From NCBI GenBank assembly GCA_028291845.1, contig JAQGNM010000274.1, positions 1 to 6,331 of the forward strand: DNA of 6,331 nucleotides, given 5' to 3'. This stretch comes from Massilia sp. (lineage in GTDB: Bacteria > Pseudomonadota > Gammaproteobacteria > Burkholderiales > Burkholderiaceae_D). Below are positions 1-6,331 of this stretch, in pieces (the first letter of the stretch is position 1; each line of letters begins with the position of its first letter). Position numbers and translations under genes: made by a program. The notes under the pieces are model-generated. The model made no database searches. It saw only the letters and a list, made by a program, of their open reading frames with translations, and was not told the origin of the DNA.

Positions 1-1
1 C

Positions 2-265
2 GAGCGCGAAACCTTCGAATCGGCGCTGCAGCTGGGCCGCAGCGTGCTGCGCCACCTCGGCTTCGGCGCCTGGCACGCGCGCCAGGCCGCCCACAAGTTC
101 AGGCAGCACAACATCAAGTCGCTGCACGCGGTGTATCCGTTTTATAAGGACCAAGACCAGTATATTTCGATGGCGAAGCAGTCGAGGGAGGAGCTCGATG
201 CGATGTTTGCGCGCGATTTGAATGCGCTTGAGGAGGAGAAGAGTAGTTGGGATAAGCTGAGCTAG
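2..265 (+). CDS. CPA2-family monovalent cation:proton antiporter, KefB/KefC-like, C-terminal fragment
   Basis: This is the last 87 codons of a gene that begins before the window; the frame is open from base 2 to the TAG at 263-265. The family comprises inner-membrane K+ efflux / H+ antiporters with an N-terminal membrane domain, a cytosolic nucleotide-binding RCK (TrkA-N) domain and a soluble tail. Only the tail is visible: it starts with the motif RETFESALQLGRSVL, followed by an amphipathic stretch rich in Arg, His, Gln, Glu and Lys and no membrane segment. The RETFESAL-LG signature, which follows the RCK domain in KefC-type proteins, is the basis of the call. Whether it is glutathione-gated like KefB/KefC cannot be told from the tail. 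A GTG at 44 could be read as a start, but the homologous residues before it show it is internal. The gene converges on the aminotransferase, and its stop lies two bases before the first intergenic GGGGACTGGCAC repeat. Confidence 0.8.
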   Translation, partial: ERETFESALQLGRSVLRHLGFGAWHARQAAHKFRQHNIKSLHAVYPFYKDQDQYISMAKQSREELDAMFARDLNALEEEKSSWDKLS

Positions 266-267
266 CG

Positions 268-298
268 GGGGACTGGCACGTAGCCGGGGACTGGCACG
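268..298. repeat. Tandem direct repeat GGGGACTGGCACG, two copies
   Basis: Two identical 13-base copies lie at 268-280 and 286-298, 18 bases apart, beginning two bases after the antiporter stop codon. A ten-base inverted version (GCCAGTCCCC, 451-460) sits at the other end of the same intergenic region, directly against the aminotransferase stop codon. I associate short repeats of this kind with intergenic spaces in Massilia-like genomes, but that is recall rather than a search. No clean terminator with a T-tract can be drawn for the antiporter here; a T-rich run follows at 311-320 without an obvious stem before it. Confidence 0.75.
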
Positions 299-360
299 CG
301 CGCGGCGGCGTTTGCTTTTTCCACCGGCTCGAAATGCGCGGTGCCTGGGCGGCCCCGCCT

Positions 361-397
361 GTCCCCATTTCGCGTTGAGGCAAATCAAAATGGGGAC
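361..397. repeat. Perfect 10-bp inverted repeat (GTCCCCATTT / AAATGGGGAC)
   Basis: The arms at 361-370 and 388-397 are exactly complementary, with a 17-base spacer. The right arm, with one more A, recurs as a direct near-copy at 428-437 (AAAATGGGAC versus AAAATGGGGAC), so the region is built from the same small set of modules. The left side also has GGTGCCTG at 340-347, matching the reverse complement of CAGGCACC at 437-444, but separated from its TCCCC partner by an extra GC-rich 14 bases. The repeat lies between convergent genes and could fold in transcripts from either strand. No T-tract follows it on either strand, so I do not call it a terminator. Confidence 0.7.
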
Positions 398-427
398 CGT
401 TCCGAACGCAAGCTTTGGCTCGGATCT

Positions 428-459
428 AAAATGGGACAGGCACCTGCGGCGCCAGTCCC
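428..459 (-). terminator. Intrinsic terminator of the aminotransferase operon
   Basis: On the minus strand, the sequence directly after the aminotransferase stop folds as a stem between 448-459 and 433-444. Twelve positions face each other: ten Watson-Crick pairs, one G-U and one T-T mismatch, with a three-base loop at 445-447. A run of four T (plus-strand A at 428-431) follows, after one A. The stem starts at the second base beyond the TAG. The T-tract is short, so efficiency is uncertain. The stem is built from the same repeat family that fills the rest of this intergenic region, meaning the repeat may be doing the terminating. Confidence 0.6.
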
Positions 460-460
460 C

Positions 461-1588
461 CTACTGCACCTGCTCCAAAGCAGCCGCAAAAATCTGCAGG
501 GTGCGCTCCTTCGCATGCAGCTTGTCCAGCCCGAACAAGCCGATCCTGAACGTTTTGAAATCGGCCGGCTCGTCGCACTGCAGCGGCACGCCGGCGCCGA
601 TCTGTACGCCGGCCTGGACGAATTTTTTCGCCGAGGCGATGGCGTCGTCGTCGGTGTAGCAGACCACCACGCCGGGCGCCTCGAAGCCGGCTGCGGCCAC
701 GCTCTTGAAACCGCGCTGGGCCAGCAAGACGCGCACGCCGTCGCCGAGCGCCTGCTGCTCGGCTTTGACTTTGTCGAAACCGTAGGCGGCTGTTTCCAGC
801 ATCACCGCGCGCAGGGTGGTCAAGGCGTCGGTCGGCAAGGTGGCGTGGTAGGCGAAGCCGCCGCCTTCATAGGCTTCCATGATCTGCAGCCATTTTTTCA
901 GGTCGCAGGCAAAGCTGGTGCTGGTGGTGGCGTCGATACGGCTGCGTGCCAGCTCCGACAGCATCACCAGTGCGCAGCAGGGCGAGCCGCTCCAGCCTTT
1001 TTGCGGCGCGCTGATCAACACGTCGACGCCGCAGGCCTGCATGTCGACCCAGATGGTGCCGGAGGCGATGCAGTCGAGGACGAACAGGCCGCCCACCGCA
1101 TGCACCGCGGCGCCGATCTGGCGCAGATAGTCGTCCGGCAGGATGATGCCGGCGGCCGTCTCCACATGCGGCGCGAACACCACCGCGGGGCGTTTCTCAT
1201 GGATCGCGGCGACCACTTCTTCGATCGGCGCCGGCGCGAACGGCGCCTGGTGCGCATCCTGCAGCGGGCGCGCTTTCAGCACCGTCGAGGTGGCGGCAAT
1301 CGCGCCCATGTCGAAAATCTGCGTCCAGCGGTAACTGAACCAGCCGTTGCGGATCACCAGACAGTCGCGGTTGGTGGCGAACTGGCGCGCCACCGCTTCC
1401 ATGCCGAAGGTGCCGCTGCCTGGCACCACGATGGCCGAGGCGGCGTTGTAGACCGTTTTGAGAGTGGCGGAAATGTCGCGCATGACGCCCTGGAATTGCT
1501 GCGACATGTGGTTGATGGCGCGGTCGGAGTAGACGACCGAATATTCGAGCAAGCCGTCGGGATCGACGTCGGGCAGTAAGCCTGGCAT
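461..1588 (-). CDS. Class V PLP-dependent aminotransferase (alanine/serine-glyoxylate type)
   Basis: This 375-residue protein has the usual length of the COG0075 (PucG/AgxT-like) group, fold-type I enzymes that move amino groups between small amino acids and glyoxylate or pyruvate. Visible landmarks are a phosphate-binding GSGTFGMEA loop (residues 57-65), an HVETAAG substrate/cofactor motif (141-147), the ring-nitrogen Asp in FVLDC (Asp172) and the Schiff-base Lys in SAPQKGW (Lys197). No essential residue looks missing. It has no signal peptide and no membrane segment, so it is cytosolic. The ATG at 1588 is supported by a strong AGGAG (1596-1600) seven bases upstream. Its start lies 35 bases after the stop of the formyltransferase-ACT gene, so the two are probably cotranscribed. 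The exact donor and acceptor cannot be read from sequence: alanine, serine or aspartate with glyoxylate are candidates, and 2-aminoethylphosphonate transaminase is a less likely relative. Confidence 0.8.
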   Translation of the reverse strand: MPGLLPDVDPDGLLEYSVVYSDRAINHMSQQFQGVMRDISATLKTVYNAASAIVVPGSGTFGMEAVARQFATNRDCLVIRNGWFSYRWTQIFDMGAIAATSTVLKARPLQDAHQAPFAPAPIEEVVAAIHEKRPAVVFAPHVETAAGIILPDDYLRQIGAAVHAVGGLFVLDCIASGTIWVDMQACGVDVLISAPQKGWSGSPCCALVMLSELARSRIDATTSTSFACDLKKWLQIMEAYEGGGFAYHATLPTDALTTLRAVMLETAAYGFDKVKAEQQALGDGVRVLLAQRGFKSVAAAGFEAPGVVVCYTDDDAIASAKKFVQAGVQIGAGVPLQCDEPADFKTFRIGLFGLDKLHAKERTLQIFAAALEQVQ

Positions 1589-1623
1589 GGGGTTTCTCCT
1601 GTGATGTTGTTTTTACTTTGTTC

Positions 1624-2781
1624 TTATGCCGGGTCGCCCGGGCGTTCATCGAGTGCGATGTCGACCATCAGGTCCTGCGCCAGCGTGCCCAGTTCGGCGC
1701 GCAGGGCGTCGAGCGGCACGCCGGCCGGAGCCAGCAGGTGCGCCCCGATCTTGAATGTCTGCACGCCGGACACGCCGCTGCGGACGATGTCGGTGTGGAT
1801 GCTCTCGATGGAGACGCCGCGCTCGGCCAGCATGGCGGTCAGGCGGCTGACGATGCCGACCCGGTCCTCGCCCACCAGTTCGAGTTCGAACGAGCGCCAG
1901 GTCGGCGGCACCACCGCGCTGCCGCGGCTGGCGACGATGACCTGCAGGCCGGATGCCGACAGCTGCTGCAAGGCGGCCATCAGGGCGTCGGCATGCTCGC
2001 GCGGCACGTCGAAATGCACGGTGCCGGAAAATTCGCCCGACAGGCGCGTCATGCGGCTGGCCGCCCAGTTGGCGCCGTAACGCTGGGCGCGCTCGGCGAG
2101 CATGCTGACGATGCCGTGGCGGTCCGGTCCCACCACCGTCACCACCAGCGGCACCGTGGCCGGCGCGGTTTCCTCGGTCAGCACCACGGCGCGGCGGATC
2201 ATCTTGGCCTGGGTGGCGAAGCGCTGGTCTTGCGGGAAGGCCGGCAGCATGCCCTCGACGCGCGCATGGTGCACCACCTTGGCCAGCAGGGCGATCCCCA
2301 TCGGCGCCAGCGCGCGCTCCCACAGCTGGCGGGCGTTTTCGCCTTTCAGCACAAAGCACCAGTCCTGCGCTGCGATGGCGCCGGCGTCCCAGCCGTCGGC
2401 CAGGTGGTAGACCGAACCGCCGGCGATCGGGTCGCCCTCGAGGATGGTCCACTCGACGGCGGCGATGCCGCGGTGGCGCGGCAGCAGCGACGGGTGGTAG
2501 CCGACGCCGCCCAGGCGGGCGCGCGCCAGGGCGCCGTCGCTCACGCGCGCGTGGGTATGGGCGGCGATGATCAGGTCGGTGCCTTCGGGAATCGCCTCGG
2601 CCGGCACGTTGCGCGGGTCGGCCAGCACGTGGACCGGCAGGCCGGCGGCGTGGCCGGCCACCGCCAGGCGGTCATCCTCGGCCGGCGCGACGACGCCGAC
2701 AAATTCGATGCCGACTTCGCGGCTCAATGCTGCCAGCACGGATGCGGCAAAAAAACGGGAACCCACCAATGCGACCTTCAT
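1624..2781 (-). CDS. Formyltransferase-like domain fused to tandem GcvR-type ACT domains
   Basis: This 385-residue protein contains two recognisable parts in one uninterrupted frame. Residues 1-190 are a formyl-folate transferase domain (Fmt/PurN/ArnA fold): MKVALVGSRFFAASVL at the start, GYHPSLLPRHRG at 94-105 and DGWDAGAIAAQDW at 129-141. His96 and Asp132 match the catalytic His and Asp, but Gly94 stands where the catalytic Asn normally is. Residues 211-285 and 297-376 are two ACT domains with VVGPDRHGIVS and LVGEDRVGIVS ligand-loop motifs, as in GcvR, the glycine-cleavage repressor partner. Residues 191-210 form the linker; Met194 could start a separate ACT protein, but only a weak AGG precedes it. 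PurU, the formyl-THF hydrolase, has ACT before the transferase, so this order is reversed. Start 2781 has GAGG (2791-2794) nine bases upstream. A role in one-carbon/glycine control is inference; formyl acceptor or hydrolase activity is unknown. Confidence 0.8.
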   Translation of the reverse strand: MKVALVGSRFFAASVLAALSREVGIEFVGVVAPAEDDRLAVAGHAAGLPVHVLADPRNVPAEAIPEGTDLIIAAHTHARVSDGALARARLGGVGYHPSLLPRHRGIAAVEWTILEGDPIAGGSVYHLADGWDAGAIAAQDWCFVLKGENARQLWERALAPMGIALLAKVVHHARVEGMLPAFPQDQRFATQAKMIRRAVVLTEETAPATVPLVVTVVGPDRHGIVSMLAERAQRYGANWAASRMTRLSGEFSGTVHFDVPREHADALMAALQQLSASGLQVIVASRGSAVVPPTWRSFELELVGEDRVGIVSRLTAMLAERGVSIESIHTDIVRSGVSGVQTFKIGAHLLAPAGVPLDALRAELGTLAQDLMVDIALDERPGDPA

Positions 2782-2811
2782 CGACCATATCCTCGAACTG
2801 TACGGACTCCA

Positions 2812-2820
2812 AGGATAGCA
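2812..2820 (-). promoter_or_regulatory. Possible extended -10 promoter for the formyltransferase-ACT operon
   Basis: The minus strand reads TGCTATCCT here, an extended -10 (TGn plus TATCCT, four of six consensus bases), with a predicted start near 2805 and a leader of about 24 bases. No -35 resembling TTGACA lies 16-18 bases upstream, where the sequence is GC-rich repeat. It sits just downstream of the possible kinase terminator, as expected if the operon is independent of the kinase. The call is weak. Confidence 0.25.
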
Positions 2821-2821
2821 G

Positions 2822-2847
2822 AAAGGGGCGCCCCGCGTAGGGCGCCC
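2822..2847 (-). terminator. Possible intrinsic terminator after the histidine kinase gene
   Basis: On the minus strand GGGCGCCC (2847-2840), a six-base loop and a second GGGCGCCC (2833-2826) form an eight-pair GC-only stem, followed by C and then three T. Each octamer is also self-complementary, so other folds compete. The short T-run makes this weak, but the place is right: between the kinase stop and the next gene on the same strand, just before a possible promoter. Confidence 0.4.
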
Positions 2848-2883
2848 GGCGCAGGGGCGCCCGGCGTAGGTGGGCCGGCGCAG
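2826..2883. repeat. GC-rich tandem repeat, about four 14-15 bp units
   Basis: Four imperfect units follow each other: GGGCGCCCCGCGTAG (2826-2840), GGCGCCCGGCGCAG (2841-2854), GGGCGCCCGGCGTAG (2855-2869) and GTGGGCCGGCGCAG (2870-2883). A degenerate fifth may start at 2884. Units alternate between CGTAG and CGCAG ends. The array fills most of the 141-base gap between the kinase gene and the formyltransferase-ACT gene and supplies the possible terminator stem. Confidence 0.65.
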
Positions 2884-2900
2884 GGGCGGCCACCCCGGGC

Positions 2901-2920
2901 GCGATCGGGTGCGATCGGGT
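2901..2920. repeat. Perfect 10-bp direct duplication GCGATCGGGT
   Basis: The decamer GCGATCGGGT occurs twice with no spacer, ending two bases before the kinase stop codon (2923-2925 on the minus strand). It looks like a simple slippage or duplication product. It contains CGATCG palindromes, but no specific role is evident. Confidence 0.7.
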
Positions 2921-2922
2921 GT

Positions 2923-5172
<2,250 letters not shown>

Positions 5173-5182
5173 GGCCGCGGCG

Positions 5183-5210
5183 GTTATATGAAATTCAATA
5201 TTGTCAACAA
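5183..5210 (-). promoter_or_regulatory. Possible kinase promoter close to the start codon
   Basis: The minus strand has TATAAC at 5188-5183 with TTGTTG 16 bases upstream at 5210-5205. A perfect TTGACA at 5207-5202 overlaps it, but is only 13 bases from TATAAC, too close for a standard sigma-70 pair. If this promoter is used, transcription would start near 5176, leaving a leader of about four bases. That would fit the missing Shine-Dalgarno at 5172. The AT-rich block (5182-5216) stands out from the surrounding GC-rich DNA. Confidence 0.35.
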
Positions 5211-5252
5211 AAAAAACGGGCGCCGCCATGGCATTGCGCCATGGCGTCCCGT
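5209..5252 (-). terminator. Strong intrinsic terminator upstream of the histidine kinase gene
   Basis: On the minus strand, 5252-5248 pairs with 5220-5216 (ACGGG/CCCGT) and 5246-5238 pairs with 5232-5224 (nine pairs, CGCCATGGC/GCCATGGCG). There is a 1x3 internal loop and a five-base loop at 5237-5233. Eight uninterrupted T follow (plus-strand A at 5209-5216). This is the best terminator in the window. It points toward the kinase and ends 36 bases before its start codon. It may block antisense read-through from the ilvE side or, if the kinase is transcribed from further upstream, act as a leader attenuator. On the plus strand there is no T-tract after the stem. Confidence 0.75.
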
Positions 5253-5262
5253 CCGTGCCGCT

Positions 5263-5268
5263 ACTATA
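5263..5268 (-). promoter_or_regulatory. Possible -10 element (TATAGT) upstream of the leader terminator
   Basis: The minus strand reads TATAGT, five of six bases of the -10 consensus. The best -35 at an 18-base spacing is CTGCAA (5292-5287), only three of six. Transcription would start near 5256, just before the terminator hairpin, giving a leader of about 84 bases to the kinase start. It matters because it would turn the terminator into an attenuator, but the evidence is weak. Confidence 0.25.
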
Positions 5269-5356
5269 CGCTGGCGCGGCGAATATTTGCAGCTTCGCAA
5301 TTACCAGGAAAGCACTGCTTACCCCGCTATACACGATACCTGCTCGGGCGCGGTAC

Positions 5357-5375
5357 AGTACAACAACGAAGTACT
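5357..5375. repeat. Short inverted repeat AGTAC-N9-GTACT in the divergent intergenic region
   Basis: Two exactly complementary five-base arms lie at 5357-5361 and 5371-5375, about 44 bases upstream of the probable ilvE -10 box. The spacing would suit a dimeric regulator's operator, but five-base arms arise easily by chance. No known operator consensus is recognised. Confidence 0.25.
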
Positions 5376-5418
5376 AGCCCGGATGGATCGGCCGAAAACA
5401 ATGGCGGCGGCGCTGCGC

Positions 5419-5424
5419 TACAAT
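5419..5424 (+). promoter_or_regulatory. Probable -10 box (TACAAT) of the ilvE promoter
   Basis: TACAAT matches five of six bases of the sigma-70 -10 consensus and lies 46 bases before the ilvE start codon. Transcription would begin near 5431. The -35 is poor: the A-rich GAAAACAA stretch (5394-5401) covers the expected position but does not resemble TTGACA, so an activator may help. No leader peptide or T-box-like structure is visible between here and the start codon. Confidence 0.45.
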
Positions 5425-5470
5425 TGTCCTATTATTCCGTAACATTTTCCCCGAGAAAGCAGAGAGAAGC

Positions 5471-6331
5471 ATGCAAGTTACCCTACCGCGCATCGTCGTC
5501 AATCCATCGCCCACCGCCCTCAGCGACGCCGAGCGTGCCGAGCGCATGAACAAATTGAGCTTTGGCCGCGCCTTCACCGACCACATGTGCGTGATTCCCT
5601 ACCGCGACGGCGCCTGGCAGCAGGGTGAAATCAAGGCCTACGGTCCGCTCATGCTCGATCCATCCTGCTCCTCGCTGCATTACGGCCAGGCGATCTTCGA
5701 AGGTTTCAAGGCCTTCGCCCAGCCCGGCGGCGGCGTGGCGACCTTCCGCCCGGAAGCCAACGCCGCCCGCTTCAACCGCAGCGCGGCGCGCCTGGCCATG
5801 CCGGACCTGCCGCCCGAGCTGTTCCTGGAAGCGGCCGACACCCTGATCGCCCTCGAGCGCAACTGGGTGCCGAAAAACGTCGGCGAGAGCCTGTATATGC
5901 GCCCGCTGATGATCGCCACCGATCCCTTCCTCGGCGTGCGTCCGGCCAGCGAATATCTGTTTGTGCTGTTCGGCTCGCCCGCCGGCGCGTATTTCCCGAA
6001 AGGCGTCAAGCCGGTCACCGTGTGGATCAGCGAAGACTACGTGCGCGCCGCGCCCGGCGGCACCGGTGAAGCCAAATGCGCCGGCAACTACGCCGCCAGC
6101 CTGGTGGCCCAGTCGCAGGCCGAACAAAAGGGCTGCGACCAGGTGGTCTGGCTGGACGCGGTCGAACGCCAGTACGTCGAAGAGATGGGCGGCATGAACC
6201 TGTTCTTCGTCTATAAAGTGGGCGACCAGGTTACGGTGGTGACGCCGGAACTGACCGGCACCCTGCTCCCCGGCATCACCCGCGACAGCCTGCTGCAAAT
6301 CGCCCGCGACCTGGGCTACGCAGCCGAACAG
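5471..6331 (+). CDS. ilvE: Branched-chain amino acid aminotransferase, N-terminal 287 residues (cut by window end)
   Basis: The enzyme interconverts leucine, isoleucine and valine with their 2-oxo acids using 2-oxoglutarate/glutamate (EC 2.6.1.42) and is a cytosolic fold-type IV PLP protein. The frame runs without a stop from ATG 5471 to the last base, so about three quarters of the usual 355-365 residues are visible. Landmarks of the long, BCAT-like (type II) form are LHYGQAIFEGFKAF (69-82), RPLMIATDPFLGV (144-156), GGTGEAKCAGNYAAS (196-210) with the PLP-binding Lys202, EEMGGMNLFFV (237-247) and LTGTLLPGITRDSLL (261-275). The start is preceded by an AG-rich GAGAGAAG a base away, a modest ribosome site. 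The gene diverges from the kinase. Codon use is GC-rich like its neighbours, with no sign of transfer. Closely related D-amino-acid or aminodeoxychorismate lyase members lack this BCAT pattern. Confidence 0.92.
   Translation, partial: MQVTLPRIVVNPSPTALSDAERAERMNKLSFGRAFTDHMCVIPYRDGAWQQGEIKAYGPLMLDPSCSSLHYGQAIFEGFKAFAQPGGGVATFRPEANAARFNRSAARLAMPDLPPELFLEAADTLIALERNWVPKNVGESLYMRPLMIATDPFLGVRPASEYLFVLFGSPAGAYFPKGVKPVTVWISEDYVRAAPGGTGEAKCAGNYAASLVAQSQAEQKGCDQVVWLDAVERQYVEEMGGMNLFFVYKVGDQVTVVTPELTGTLLPGITRDSLLQIARDLGYAAEQ

Noticed and set aside
361..397. The 10-bp inverted repeat as a terminator for the antiporter gene
   Set aside because: No T-tract follows on the plus strand, and the 17-base loop is long for an intrinsic terminator.
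341..1579. A 412-codon plus-strand frame opposite the aminotransferase
   Set aside because: It has the same His/Gly/Arg-rich shadow composition and no motif, while the minus-strand frame has intact PLP-enzyme motifs and a strong ribosome site.
1624..2202. A separate double-ACT gene starting at the internal Met194 codon (2202)
   Set aside because: Only a weak AGG precedes that codon, and the frame is continuous with the formyltransferase domain, so a single fusion protein is simpler. Internal initiation is not excluded.
5224..5246. Two GCCATGGC palindromes as regulator binding sites
   Set aside because: They are fully explained as the two arms of the terminator stem followed by a T-tract, so an operator role is not needed.
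5173..5334. An N-terminal extension of 54 residues on the kinase (start at 5334)
   Set aside because: The extension shows no domain, crosses a strong terminator hairpin and its eight-T tract, and would put unusual sequence ahead of a membrane segment that normally lies at the N-terminus.
5483..6298. A 271-codon minus-strand frame opposite ilvE
   Set aside because: The plus-strand frame encodes all BCAT motifs including the PLP Lys; the minus frame is its shadow.

Overview
The window is GC-rich, with the strong G/C third-position bias and long open antisense frames of a high-GC proteobacterium. The gene families, and the short GGGGACTGGCAC / GGGACAGGCACC repeats between genes, fit a betaproteobacterium of the Oxalobacteraceae (Massilia/Duganella/Janthinobacterium type). 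That placement is inference from recall, not from a search.

Layout from left to right. (1) 2-265 (+): C-terminal tail of a CPA2-family, KefB/KefC-type potassium/proton antiporter. (2) 266-460: convergent intergenic region packed with direct and inverted copies of a short repeat, including a terminator hairpin for the minus-strand operon. (3) 461-1588 (-): class V PLP-dependent aminotransferase of the alanine/serine-glyoxylate type. (4) 1624-2781 (-): a 385-residue protein joining an N-terminal formyltransferase domain to two C-terminal GcvR-like ACT domains, 35 bases upstream of the aminotransferase and probably in one operon with it. (5) 2782-2922: GC-rich tandem repeats and a weak terminator. 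(6) 2923-5172 (-): membrane-bound hybrid sensor histidine kinase with a C-terminal receiver domain. (7) 5173-5470: divergent intergenic region with a strong intrinsic terminator facing the kinase gene and a probable ilvE promoter. (8) 5471-6331 (+): branched-chain amino acid aminotransferase IlvE, cut by the window end after 287 residues.

The most interesting element is the formyltransferase-ACT-ACT / aminotransferase pair. The known roles of the parts are formyl-folate chemistry, amino-acid sensing by ACT domains, and glyoxylate/glycine/serine transamination. Together they suggest a small unit tying the glycine/serine pool to one-carbon metabolism. The domain order is the reverse of PurU (ACT first, then formyltransferase), and the usual catalytic Asn of the formyltransferase is replaced by Gly. 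The kinase, antiporter and IlvE look like ordinary chromosomal genes with no evident functional link to that pair. I see no tRNA, rRNA, CRISPR array, transposase or phage gene.
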